Shown: in pieces, positions 17,918 through 25,579 of the stretch | Numbering within the stretch: the first letter of the stretch is position 1 | Layout: every line of letters starts with the position of its first letter | Assembly (NCBI RefSeq): GCF_002943525.1 | Contig: NZ_CP025394.1 | Location: 8,323,001 to 8,387,000 of the forward strand | Reading direction: 5' to 3' | DNA from: Kitasatospora sp. MMS16-BH015 | GTDB taxonomy: Bacteria > Actinomycetota > Actinomycetes > Streptomycetales > Streptomycetaceae | Length of the DNA stretch: 64,000 nt | Notes under the pieces: model-generated | What the model saw: the letters and a program-made list of their open reading frames with translations, nothing else | What the model was told of the DNA's origin: nothing | Databases searched by the model: none | Made by a program: the position numbers and the translations under genes

Positions 17918-19123
17918 ATGCGTGTGGTGCTGACGACCTGGGGGTCGCGCGGGGACGTCGAGCCGCTGGCCGCGCTGGCGGTCGCCCTGCGGGCGCAGGG
18001 GGCGGAGGCGGTGGTGTGCGCGCCGCCGGACGAGGACTTCGCGGCGCTGCTGGAGCGGGCCGGGGTGCCGATGGTGCCGCTGGGCCCGTCGGTGCGGTCG
18101 ATCGTGGCGGGCCCGAAGCCGCCGGACGCGAAGGCCGCGTTCGCGCTGGCCCCGGAGCTGGTCGCCGCCCGGTTCGAGGTGCTCGGCTCGGTGGCGGTGG
18201 GGGCCGACGTGCTGCTCGCCACCGGCCTGATGCCGGCCGGAGCCCGGGACGTGGCCGAACACCTGGGCCTGCGTTACGTGTTGGCCTGCTTCCACCTGAT
18301 GGGACTGCCCTCGCGGCAGTTCCGCCCCGGCGCCCGCCCGGGCACCCCTTCACCGGCGGAGGAGACCGACCCGCGGGTGCTGTGGGAGCAGGACGCCCGA
18401 CGGGTCGACGCCCTCTACGGCCCGGCGCTGAACGCCCACCGGGCGGCGCTGGGCCTGCCGCCAGTGGTGAACGTCCGTGACCACGTGCTCACCCGACGGC
18501 CGTGGCTGGCGGCCGACCAGGTGCTCTGCCCGGCCGAGGGCATGACCGAGCTCGACCCGGTGCAGACCGGTGCCTGGGTGCTGCCCGACGACCGCCCGCT
18601 CCCCGCGGAGCTGGCCGACTTCCTGGAGGCGGGCGAGCCGCCGGTCTACGTCGGCTTCGGCAGCATGGCCGCGCACACCCCGGCGGGCATCGCCGAGGCG
18701 GCGGTGGGGGCGGCCCGCGCGCACGGGCGCAGAGTGGTGCTGGCCCGGGGCTGGGCCGGGCTGAACGCCGAGGGTGCGGACTGCCTGGTGGTCGGCGAGG
18801 TCAACCAGCAGGCGCTGTTCCCCCGGGTGGCCGCGGTCGTCCACCACGGCGGCGCGGGCACCACCACCACGGCGGCCAGGGCCGGGGCGCCCCAGGTGAT
18901 CGTCCCGCACATCGCCGACCAGCCGTACTGGGGCGGCCGGATCACCGAACTCGGCCTCGGCGCGGCCCACACCCGGGCACTGCCGACCGTCGGCTCGCTC
19001 GCGGCCGCGCTCGAGCAGGCCCTGTCGCCGCAGGTCCGGGAGCGGGCCCAGGCCGTCGCCGGGACGGTCCGGGGCGACGGCGCCGCGGTGGCGGCGGAAC
19101 TGCTGCTGAACGCCGGGTACTGA
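17918..19123 (+). CDS. GT1-type glycosyltransferase (GtfB/MGT-like)
   Basis: A 401-residue soluble GT-B-fold glycosyltransferase. The N-terminal acceptor domain begins with VLTTWGSRGDVEPLAALA, the classic vancomycin-type start. The C-terminal NDP-sugar-binding motif is HHGGAGTTTTAARAGAPQV followed by P-H-x-x-D-Q-P-Y-W. Such enzymes glycosylate small lipophilic acceptors such as sterols, macrolides or phenols. It stands as a single gene after 150 bases without features and has no visible biosynthetic partners, so the acceptor may be foreign (detoxification) or made elsewhere. A GGGAG site precedes the ATG. Confidence 0.9.
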   Translation: MRVVLTTWGSRGDVEPLAALAVALRAQGAEAVVCAPPDEDFAALLERAGVPMVPLGPSVRSIVAGPKPPDAKAAFALAPELVAARFEVLGSVAVGADVLLATGLMPAGARDVAEHLGLRYVLACFHLMGLPSRQFRPGARPGTPSPAEETDPRVLWEQDARRVDALYGPALNAHRAALGLPPVVNVRDHVLTRRPWLAADQVLCPAEGMTELDPVQTGAWVLPDDRPLPAELADFLEAGEPPVYVGFGSMAAHTPAGIAEAAVGAARAHGRRVVLARGWAGLNAEGADCLVVGEVNQQALFPRVAAVVHHGGAGTTTTAARAGAPQVIVPHIADQPYWGGRITELGLGAAHTRALPTVGSLAAALEQALSPQVRERAQAVAGTVRGDGAAVAAELLLNAGY

Positions 19124-19353
19124 CGCGGGGCCGACCGACCGGCGCCCGGGTGGGGACGTACGCCGGCGAGGGGCGCGACGAGACCGGCCGTTCGTGGTGC
19201 CGTGGGTCCTCCTCCTCGCCGGCTAGCCAGGCCGCTGGCGTGGCCGGTTCTCTGGAGTGGGCCGGGCCCGGCCTGGGCCGGAGGTGCCGCCCGGCGGCCT
19301 CACCCTGTCTCGGCGGGGTCTCGCGTGTCCGGCGTGTGCCCGTTCCGGTGGAT

Positions 19354-19388
19354 CTCGAACGCACCGGGCCGTACCTGGTGCGTTCGAG
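19354..19388. promoter_or_regulatory. perfect 12-bp inverted repeat in the gap before the nucleotidyltransferase
   Basis: CTCGAACGCACC (19354-19365) and GGTGCGTTCGAG (19377-19388) flank an 11-nt loop. It is in a 323-bp gene-free gap, 235 bases past the glycosyltransferase stop and just before the candidate promoter of the next operon. It could be a terminator or an operator; nothing else in the gap resembles a gene. Confidence 0.55.
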
Positions 19389-19397
19389 GAGCGCCGC

Positions 19398-19421
19398 GCG
19401 TGAGCTCCGGGCGCCGGGGTA
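19398..19421 (+). promoter_or_regulatory. candidate stress-sigma (SigB-like) promoter
   Basis: GCGT at 19398-19401, a 15-base spacer and GGGTA at 19417-19421 match the Streptomyces SigB/SigH-type pattern GNNT-N14-16-GGGTA. The start codon of the nucleotidyltransferase is 26 bases further on. The same spacing recurs at three other places in the window. The match is short, so chance is possible in such GC-rich DNA. Confidence 0.35.
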
Positions 19422-19446
19422 GCCGCCGTACACCCGGCGGAGGTGG

Positions 19447-20100
19447 ATGACTGTGGACCAGGAGAGCGCGAGCGGGCAGCGCGAGCAGGCCGAGCGGTCG
19501 GAGGAGTGGCCGCTGGTGGTGGCCGGCGCCGCGCTGCCGCCGGACCGCACCCAGGCCATCCTGGCGGCGGCCAAGCGGATCGGCTCCCTGCTGAAGGCCC
19601 ACGACCACCCGTTCGCGCTGGCGGGCGGGGTGGCCGCGTACGCGCACGGCGCGGTCGTGCGGCTGCAGCACGATGCCGACTTCTGCATCCGGCGGGAGGA
19701 CACCGAGGCCGTCACCCGCACCCTGCGGGAGGCCGGGCTGCCGGTCTTCCTGCCGCCGGAGGACTGGCTGGTCAAGGCACGGTGCCTGGGCCAGGACGTG
19801 GATCTGATCCTCCAACTGGCCGGGCGGCCGGTGACCCGGGAGCTGCTGGAGCGCGCCGAGGTGCTGCCGGTCGACTCCGTGCACATGCCGGTGCTGGCCG
19901 CCACCGACCTGGTGTCCGGGCTGCTCGCGGCCTTCTCGGAGCACCACTGCGACTTCGGGGCGGTGCTCTCCGTCGCGCGGCCGCTACGGGAGAAGGTCGA
20001 CTGGCCCGGGATCCGGGCCGAGCAGGGCCACCAGCCGATGGCGGCCGCCTTCCTGTACCTGCTGGAGCGGCTGCGGGTGATCGAACCGGAGGCGACGTGA
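19447..20100 (+). CDS. nucleotidyltransferase-fold protein
   Basis: A 217-residue soluble protein of the nucleotidyltransferase (AbiEii/MNT-like) fold. The motif is LAGGVAAYAHG followed by HDADFCI, i.e. G-G-x-A plus an Asp-x-Asp-like metal site reduced to D-A-D, and a third acidic strand CLGQDVDLILQL. It is first of a three-gene operon with a BON protein and a metallophosphoesterase, all overlapping. Role unknown; stand-alone enzymes of this fold transfer nucleotides to proteins, RNA or small molecules. No partner HEPN antitoxin or toxin gene is adjacent. Confidence 0.75.
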   Translation: MTVDQESASGQREQAERSEEWPLVVAGAALPPDRTQAILAAAKRIGSLLKAHDHPFALAGGVAAYAHGAVVRLQHDADFCIRREDTEAVTRTLREAGLPVFLPPEDWLVKARCLGQDVDLILQLAGRPVTRELLERAEVLPVDSVHMPVLAATDLVSGLLAAFSEHHCDFGAVLSVARPLREKVDWPGIRAEQGHQPMAAAFLYLLERLRVIEPEAT

Positions 20101-20351
20101 ACGGCGAGCAGGACATCGAGTACCGCATCGCCCACCTGCGCGAGCGGTTGGCGAGTGACGAGGTGGGCGAGTTAGGGCTGCGGATCGAACTGCACGGCGG
20201 TCACGTCACGGTGGGCGGCACCGTGGCGACCGCACGGTGCCGCGCCGCGGTGCAGCGGATCGTGGCCGAGGTGCTGCACGGGCTGGTGGTGCACACCGAC
20301 CTCGTGCTCGCCGACCTCCGGCCGCCGAGCGGGGCCGAGGACCTGCCGTGA
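20097..20351 (+). CDS. BON-like small protein containing a TTA codon
   Basis: An 84-residue protein whose GTG overlaps the previous stop (GTGA) and whose stop overlaps the next GTG. The core LRIELHGGHVTVGGTVATARCR followed by a helix and a second strand (HTDLVLADL) fits the BON alpha/beta fold seen in OsmY-like proteins, though without signal peptide. Codon 26 is TTA (20172-20174), the leucine codon that in Streptomyces needs the developmentally timed bldA tRNA. Translation of this gene, and by coupling the phosphoesterase after it, may thus be delayed to late growth. Confidence 0.78.
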   Translation: MNGEQDIEYRIAHLRERLASDEVGELGLRIELHGGHVTVGGTVATARCRAAVQRIVAEVLHGLVVHTDLVLADLRPPSGAEDLP

Positions 20352-21082
20352 TCCGGGTGGCGGCGGTGGGGGACATCCACCTCGGCCCCGACAGCCGGGG
20401 CCAGTTGAGGCCGGCCTTCGCCTCCCTCGGCGAGCGGGCCGACCTGCTGCTGCTCGCCGGAGACCTCACCCGGCACGGCACTCTGGCGGAGGCCGCCGTG
20501 GTGGCGGAGGAATTCGGCGGGCTGCCGGTGCCGGTGGTGGCGGTGCTCGGCAACCACGACTACGACGCCGGCTGCCCGCGGGAGGTGGCGGCGATCCTCG
20601 CCGACGGCGGGATCCGGGTGCTGGAGCGGTCGGTGACGACCGTCCCGGTGGGTGGAGAGCTGGTCGGGGTGGCCGGGACGAAGGGGTTCGGCGGCGGCTT
20701 CGCCGGGCGGAGCGCCGGGGAGTTCGGCGAGCCCGAGATGAAGGCCTTCGTCCGGCACAGCCGGGAGTGCGCGGACGGGCTGCGTGCCGGGCTGACCCGA
20801 CTCACGGCCCAGGGCTGTTCGTGGCGCATCGCGCTGACTCACTTCTCGCCGGTGCCGGACACCCTCGCCGGCGAGCCGCCCGAGATCCACCCGTTCCTCG
20901 GCAGCTACCTGCTGGCCGAGGCGATCGACGAGGCCGGCGCCGACCTCGCGGTGCACGGGCACGCCCACCTCGGCCGGGAGCACGGCCTGACGGCGTGTGG
21001 CGTGCGGGTGCGCAACGTCGCGCAGCCGGTGATCGGGCAGGCCTACGCCGTCTACCGGCTGCACCCGGAGCCGGCCGGCTGA
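20348..21082 (+). CDS. calcineurin-like metallophosphoesterase
   Basis: A 244-residue soluble binuclear metallophosphoesterase. All five motifs are visible in order: GDIHLG, LLAGDLTRHG, GNHDY, LTHFSP and HGHAHLG. GTG 20348 is used because it overlaps the BON stop by 4 bases and places the first motif at residue 8. Closest resemblance is to YfcE/Icc-like phosphodiesterases of unknown substrate. Its link with a nucleotidyltransferase suggests a made-and-removed nucleotide modification, but that is inference. Confidence 0.9.
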   Translation: MIRVAAVGDIHLGPDSRGQLRPAFASLGERADLLLLAGDLTRHGTLAEAAVVAEEFGGLPVPVVAVLGNHDYDAGCPREVAAILADGGIRVLERSVTTVPVGGELVGVAGTKGFGGGFAGRSAGEFGEPEMKAFVRHSRECADGLRAGLTRLTAQGCSWRIALTHFSPVPDTLAGEPPEIHPFLGSYLLAEAIDEAGADLAVHGHAHLGREHGLTACGVRVRNVAQPVIGQAYAVYRLHPEPAG

Positions 21083-21092
21083 CCGGGCGGCG

Positions 21093-21116
21093 GTTTCCGC
21101 CCTCGAGGGGCGGGTA
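21093..21116 (+). promoter_or_regulatory. candidate stress-sigma (SigB-like) promoter
   Basis: GTTT at 21093-21096, a 15-base spacer and GGGTA at 21112-21116 fit GNNT-N14-16-GGGTA. It lies just after the metallophosphoesterase stop, about 165 bases before the leader peptide that opens the acyl-CoA dehydrogenase operon. The bases between promoter and leader contain no other gene I could support. Confidence 0.38.
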
Positions 21117-21280
21117 GCCGCGAGGAGGCCGCGCCCGTGCCACGGGCGCCCGCCGAGTACGAGGGCCGGCAGCCGCGCCCACAGGCCGTCCCGCTGCCAT
21201 GCCGGCCCTGGGCCGCGCGGCCCGTCGCGGTCGTGGCGGCGGCCGGACCGAGTCACCCGACTTTCACCGAGGAGAACAGC

Positions 21281-21340
21281 GTGAGTGTTCGCCGATCCCA
21301 TCCGCAGACCCGGCGCCGGCTCGGCCGGTGGGCGCGATGA
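21281..21340 (+). CDS. 19-residue basic leader peptide
   Basis: GTG 21281 follows GAGGAGAACAGC, a very good ribosome site. The frame encodes VSVRRSHPQTRRRLGRWAR and its TGA overlaps the ATG of the acyl-CoA dehydrogenase gene (ATGA at 21337-21340). The larger gene has no ribosome site of its own except within this frame, so it is probably translated by coupling. Seven of nineteen residues are arginine, so arginine or ribosome supply could set downstream expression. Confidence 0.55.
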   Translation: MSVRRSHPQTRRRLGRWAR

Positions 21341-22362
21341 GCAGCCCCGTGATGGCCCGGTCGGCATCGGTCGGTGCGGACTTCGAAGGCCAACGCCGTC
21401 GGGTGGCCGAGGAGTTCCGGCACATGGGCGGCCGCGGTGAGCTGGAGCTCCCGCTGCCCGGCAGCGGGCGGACTCGCGCCCGCTGGGCGGCGTTCACCCG
21501 CTGGGCGCGACGGGATCTTTCGCTGGCCCGGCTCGGCGAGGGCCACGCGGACGCGGTGGCGATCCTGGCCGAGCTCGGCCAGGCCGTGCCCGCAGACGCC
21601 GCCGGTGCGCTCTGGGGCGTGTGGGCGGCCGAGCCGCCCGGGTACGCGCTGCAGGCGCGCCGCAGCGGCGCGGGGTGGGTGCTGTCCGGGGTGAAGCCGT
21701 TCTGTTCGGGCGCCCGGGTGTGCACGGACGCGTTGGTGACCGCCCGCTCGGGAGAACGGCGGCGGCTGTTCGCCGTGGACGTCGGCCACCCGGGTCTGCT
21801 GCCGCGCCCGGACAGCTGGCCCGCGCCCGGCATGGCCGGCAGCGACACGCTCGACATCGTCTTCGACGAGGTGCCGGCGGTGGAGGTCGGCGAGCCCGGC
21901 GCGTACCTCGAGCGCCCGGGCTTCCACCACGGCGGGATCGGGGTGGCGGCGTGCTGGCACGGCGGCGCCGCCAGGGTCGCGCGGACCCTGCTGACGGCCT
22001 CGCGCACCTGGGACCTCGACCCGCACGCCCTGGCCCACCTCGGCGCCGTCGACTGCCGGCTGGCCGCGGTCGAGACGCTGCTGGACGAGGCGGCCCGCGC
22101 CGTGGACGCCGACCCGACGGACGAGACGGGCGGTGCCCGGCTGCGCGCGATGCGAGTCCGTGCCGCCGTCGAGGACGCGGTGGCGGAGGTGCTGCGGCGG
22201 GTGGGCCGGGCGCTCGGCGCCACGCCCCTGGGCCACGACGCCGAGCACGCCCGAGCGGTGGCGGACCTGACGGTGTACGTGCGCCAGCACCACGGCGAGC
22301 GCGACCTCGCCGCGCTCGGCCGGGCCGCCTCCGCCGCGCGGCCCTCCTGGGAGGACGCATGA
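21337..22362 (+). CDS. acyl-CoA dehydrogenase-like flavoprotein (short form)
   Basis: A 341-residue protein of the acyl-CoA dehydrogenase fold, shorter than the usual 380-400. The middle beta domain is recognisable: AEPPGYALQARRSGAGWVLSG, then VKPFCSGA and DIVFDEVPAVEVGEPGAYLERP. The C-terminal helical domain follows with a RAMRVRAAVEDAV helix. The usual catalytic Glu was not located with confidence, so it may be an acyl-CoA oxidase/hydroxylase-like relative. First gene of a four-gene operon with PIG-L, methyltransferase and GT2, joined by 4-base overlaps. This gene set recurs in unrelated bacteria; its product is unknown to me. Confidence 0.82.
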   Translation: MSSPVMARSASVGADFEGQRRRVAEEFRHMGGRGELELPLPGSGRTRARWAAFTRWARRDLSLARLGEGHADAVAILAELGQAVPADAAGALWGVWAAEPPGYALQARRSGAGWVLSGVKPFCSGARVCTDALVTARSGERRRLFAVDVGHPGLLPRPDSWPAPGMAGSDTLDIVFDEVPAVEVGEPGAYLERPGFHHGGIGVAACWHGGAARVARTLLTASRTWDLDPHALAHLGAVDCRLAAVETLLDEAARAVDADPTDETGGARLRAMRVRAAVEDAVAEVLRRVGRALGATPLGHDAEHARAVADLTVYVRQHHGERDLAALGRAASAARPSWEDA

Positions 22363-23156
22363 CCGACCGTGCCGCACCCCTGACCGGGGAGGCGTCGGCC
22401 GACCCGATCCAGGCCCCGGGCACGCCGGAGTCCGCCTGGCGGGCCTGGCGCGGCCTCGCGGACCTTCCGCTGCTCGACCCGGTGCGTGCCCTGCCGGTGA
22501 CGGCGGGCCGCACCCCGCGGGTGGTGGTCGTGGCCGCCCACCCCGACGACGAGGTCCTCGGGTTCGGTGGATCGCTCGCGCTGCTGGCCGACGCCGGAGT
22601 GCGGCCCGTCCTGGTGTCGGTGACCGACGGCGAAGCCTCCCACCCGGGCAGCCGCTCCCCGCTGGCCCGTGACCTCCGGGCCGTCCGCACCAGGGAGCTG
22701 GACCGGGCGCTGTCCCGGCTCCGGGTCCGGGCCCACCGGAGCGCCCTGCACCTGCCGGACGGCCGGGTCGGGGCGCACGAGGAGGAGCTGACGGACCGGC
22801 TGGCCCGCCTGCTGGAGGGATGCGACCTGTGCGTCGCGCCGTACAGCCGCGACCTGCACCCCGACCACGAGGCCGCCGGCCGGGCGGCGCTGGCCGCCGG
22901 GGCCGCCCGTGGCGTACCGGTGTGGGAGTACCCGGTGTGGAGCTGGCACTGGGCACGGCCGGCCGAGGCCGCGCTGCCCTGGCAGCGCGCGGCCCGCGTC
23001 CAGCTGCCGTCGGTCGTCTCGGCCCGCAAACTGGCCGCGCTGGACTGCTTCCGCAGCCAGCTCCACCCGCTCGGCGACGGGCCCGGCGACGGAGCGATCC
23101 TGCCGCCGGAGGAACTCGCCCACTTCCAACGCGACTTCGAGGTGATCTGGCAGTGA
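22359..23156 (+). CDS. PIG-L (LmbE-like) zinc N-deacetylase
   Basis: A 265-residue enzyme of the family that deacetylates GlcNAc-containing conjugates. The zinc motif AAHPDDEVLGFGG (His-Pro-Asp-Asp) is near residue 55, and the third ligand is in DLHPDHEAAGRAAL near 170. ATGA overlap with the previous gene. Between an acyl-CoA dehydrogenase-like enzyme and a methyltransferase it is likely to de-N-acetylate a glycosylated intermediate; relatives act in mycothiol, teicoplanin and lincomycin pathways. No signal peptide, so cytoplasmic. Confidence 0.93.
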   Translation: MTDRAAPLTGEASADPIQAPGTPESAWRAWRGLADLPLLDPVRALPVTAGRTPRVVVVAAHPDDEVLGFGGSLALLADAGVRPVLVSVTDGEASHPGSRSPLARDLRAVRTRELDRALSRLRVRAHRSALHLPDGRVGAHEEELTDRLARLLEGCDLCVAPYSRDLHPDHEAAGRAALAAGAARGVPVWEYPVWSWHWARPAEAALPWQRAARVQLPSVVSARKLAALDCFRSQLHPLGDGPGDGAILPPEELAHFQRDFEVIWQ

Positions 23157-23848
23157 CCACCCCCGGACCGCAGACCCCCGGACCGCAGACCCCTGGACCA
23201 CGGCCCCCCGCACCCCGCACCGCCGCCGAGAACACTCCGGGGGAGTACTTCGCCCGGATGTACGCCCACCGGCCCGACCCGTGGCACCTGGCCGAGCGCT
23301 GGTACGAGCAGCGCAAGTACGCCCTCACCCTCGCCGCCCTCCCCGAGCCGCACTACCGCAGCGCCTTCGAGCCGGGCTGCTCCGTCGGCGTGCTGTCCGA
23401 GCTGCTGGCCACCCGATGCCGGGCCCTGCTGGCCTGGGACCGCGAGGAGACCGCCCTCGCCCAGGCCCGGGGCCGCCTGGCCGACTCGCCGCACGTCACC
23501 CTCCAGCACCGGGCCCTGCCCGGGGACTGGCCCGCAGGCCGGTTCGACCTGGTCGTGCTGTCGGAACTGCTCTACTACTTCACCGCCGAGGACAGCGCTC
23601 GGATCCTGCACCGCGCGGTCGCATCGCTGGAGCCGGCGGGGACGCTGCTGCTGGTGCACTGGCGCCCCGAGGTGGCCGACCACGCTCAGACCGGCGACGC
23701 CGTGCACCGCCAGGCCCGTGCGCACCCCGGCCTGACGCGGGTCGCCGAGCACGCCGAACCGGACTTCCTGCTGGACGTGTTCGTGCGGGCCGACCTGCCT
23801 GCCGCGCCGCGCCTGCTGTCGGTGGCCGCCGCGGAGGGGCTGCGGTGA
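23153..23848 (+). CDS. SAM-dependent methyltransferase (NodS-like)
   Basis: A 231-residue class I methyltransferase. GTG 23153 overlaps the PIG-L stop. A proline-rich N-terminal tail made of repeated Gly-Pro-Gln-Thr-Pro units comes from a 15-bp DNA repeat. The catalytic domain starts near YFARMYAHRPDPWHLAERWYE, then motif I FEPGCSVGVLSELLA, the acidic end of strand 2 (AWDREETAL) and FDLVVLSELLYYF, a pattern very like NodS, which N-methylates chitooligosaccharide amines. After a deacetylase this suggests methylation of a freed amino sugar. Confidence 0.88.
   Translation: MTTPGPQTPGPQTPGPRPPAPRTAAENTPGEYFARMYAHRPDPWHLAERWYEQRKYALTLAALPEPHYRSAFEPGCSVGVLSELLATRCRALLAWDREETALAQARGRLADSPHVTLQHRALPGDWPAGRFDLVVLSELLYYFTAEDSARILHRAVASLEPAGTLLLVHWRPEVADHAQTGDAVHRQARAHPGLTRVAEHAEPDFLLDVFVRADLPAAPRLLSVAAAEGLR
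23158..23205 (+). repeat. 15-bp tandem repeat coding a Gly-Pro-Gln-Thr-Pro tail
   Basis: Two and a half copies of CCCCCGGACCGCAGA-type units encode the proline-rich start of the methyltransferase (GPQTPGPQTPGP). As the unit is a multiple of three, copy changes would alter only the length of this flexible tail. Confidence 0.65.
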
Positions 23849-24564
23849 TCGGCGCGTTGGCCGTGGTCGTGCCGGCCCGGGACGAGGAGGAGCTGCTGCC
23901 CGGCTGCCTGCAGGCGCTCCGCCGGGCCGCCCGCCACCCCGGTGTACCCGACCTGCCGGTCCTGGTGACCGTGGTCGCCGACGGCTGCACCGACGACACC
24001 GTCCGGATCGCCCACCACCACGAGGCGCAGGTGGTGGAGCTGACGGGCCACAACGTCGGGGCCGCCCGGGCGGCGGGCTGCGCCCGGGCCCTGCTGGCGG
24101 CCGGCGAGCTCGTCCCCGGGATAGCGCCCGACCGGGTGTGGCTGGCCCAGACCGACGCGGACTCCCAGGTGCCGCCGGACTGGATCGTGCGCCACCTCGC
24201 CTTCGCCGTCTCCGGCTGGCACGCCCTCGCCGGCACCGTCCGCGTCGCCGACTGGCGCGGCCACCCCCGGCGCACCGCGGCGGCGTTCGCCCGTCACTAC
24301 CGGGCGGACGGCCGGGGCTCCGGCGGGCACGCGCACGTCCATGGCGCGAACCTCGGCGTGCGGGCCGACGCCTACCAGGCGGTCGGCGGATTCCGGCCGG
24401 TCGCCGTCGGCGAGGACCGGGTCCTGGTCGCCGCGCTGGACGCGGCGGGTTACCGGATCGGACGTACCGTCCACAGCCCGGTGACCACCTCCGGCCGTCG
24501 CGTTCCCCGCGCCCGCGGCGGATTCGGCGACTTCCTGCGCGGCCTGGACGCCCGAGCCGGCTGA
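23845..24564 (+). CDS. family 2 glycosyltransferase
   Basis: A 239-residue GT-A-fold transferase, last gene of the operon (GTGA overlap). The N-terminus VVVPARDEEELLPGCLQAL is the GT2 start, with DGCTDDT and the metal-binding TDADSQVP (DxD) following. The acceptor region has HGANLGVRADAYQAVGGF and a GEDRVLVAAL ED motif. No membrane helices, so it acts on a soluble or membrane-surface acceptor. With the deacetylase and methyltransferase it probably builds a modified amino-sugar conjugate. Confidence 0.9.
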   Translation: MIGALAVVVPARDEEELLPGCLQALRRAARHPGVPDLPVLVTVVADGCTDDTVRIAHHHEAQVVELTGHNVGAARAAGCARALLAAGELVPGIAPDRVWLAQTDADSQVPPDWIVRHLAFAVSGWHALAGTVRVADWRGHPRRTAAAFARHYRADGRGSGGHAHVHGANLGVRADAYQAVGGFRPVAVGEDRVLVAALDAAGYRIGRTVHSPVTTSGRRVPRARGGFGDFLRGLDARAG

Positions 24565-24622
24565 ACCGTCCGCCGCCTGCCGGCGGAGCCCACCCCCGTA
24601 CCCGACCGGAAGCGAGGCCATC

Positions 24623-25543
24623 ATGGGAACCCTCTTCGCGCGCGTCACCCAGACCGACCGTCGGAGCCCCGGCGACACCCGGGCAGCGGAGCTACTCAAG
24701 GCCCTCGACTCGCTGGCGGAGAGACGGAGTCTCGACGCCGTGGTGGAGCCGCTCCAGCACGCCGTCCGGGCCGTGCCGCTCGGCGGGCTGCGCGGTGTGC
24801 TGCAAGGCCGCCGACTCGGGCATCCGCTGCACCCGGCCCTCGTGCAGGTGCCCGTCGGCGCCTGGCTGTCGAGCGCCCTGCTGGACGGGGTGCCCGGCTG
24901 CGAGCGGGCCGCGCGCACGCTCGTCGCGGTGGGCGTGGCCGCCGCCGTGCCGGCCGCGGTGACGGGCTGGGTGGACTGGGCCGAGCAGCACGAGCAGCAG
25001 ATGCGCACCGGCGTCCTGCACGCCGCCGCGATGTCGGCCGCGGTGGCGCTGTACGGCGCGTCCTGGGCGGCCCGGGCCCGCGGCAGCGGTCGACTGGGCC
25101 GGGGTCTCGGCCTGGCCGGGGTGGCCGTGCTCGGCGGTGGGGCGACGATCGGCGGCCACCTCGCCTTCCGGCAGGGCGCCGGCGCGAACAAGGCCGAACC
25201 GGTACCGCACCTGGTCGAGCCGGGCTGGCACGACCTCGGCCGGGTCGAGGAGTTCCCCTTGGGGCAGGGCGTGCGCCGCACCGTCGGCGAGGTCCCCGTG
25301 CTGGTGGTCCGCGAGGCCGAGCAGTCCTTCCGGGTCCTGGCGGACCGGTGCAGTCACTTCTCCGGCCCGCTCTCCGAGGGCGAGGTCGTGGACGGCTGCG
25401 TCACCTGCCCCTGGCACGGCAGCGTCTTCCGCCTCGCCGACGGCTGGAACGTCGGCGGCCCCGCCACCGCCCCGCAGCCCTGCTTCGCCACCCGTACCAG
25501 CGAGGACGGCCTGCTGCAGGCGTGCCTGCCCGAGGCGGGCTGA
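24623..25543 (+). CDS. DUF2231 membrane domain fused to a Rieske 2Fe-2S domain
   Basis: A 306-residue membrane protein. Residues 65-185 form a DUF2231 domain of about four membrane helices starting GHPLHPALVQVPVGAW. The C-terminal 100 residues are a Rieske domain with cluster ligands in CSH (DRCSHFSGPL) and CPWH (GCVTCPWHGSVF). The combination suggests a membrane-held electron carrier facing the cytoplasm or exterior; partners are not defined. A GAAGCGAGG site precedes the ATG. Co-directional with a ferritin-like gene 36 bases on. Confidence 0.9.
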   Translation: MGTLFARVTQTDRRSPGDTRAAELLKALDSLAERRSLDAVVEPLQHAVRAVPLGGLRGVLQGRRLGHPLHPALVQVPVGAWLSSALLDGVPGCERAARTLVAVGVAAAVPAAVTGWVDWAEQHEQQMRTGVLHAAAMSAAVALYGASWAARARGSGRLGRGLGLAGVAVLGGGATIGGHLAFRQGAGANKAEPVPHLVEPGWHDLGRVEEFPLGQGVRRTVGEVPVLVVREAEQSFRVLADRCSHFSGPLSEGEVVDGCVTCPWHGSVFRLADGWNVGGPATAPQPCFATRTSEDGLLQACLPEAG

Positions 25544-25579
25544 CACGTACCCCTTCCACCAACCCTGTTGGAGTGCATC

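Noticed and set aside
19447..21082. Toxin-antitoxin or abortive-infection system
   Set aside because: The nucleotidyltransferase fold fits, but the partners are BON and phosphoesterase proteins, not a recognised antitoxin, and no second toxin is present.
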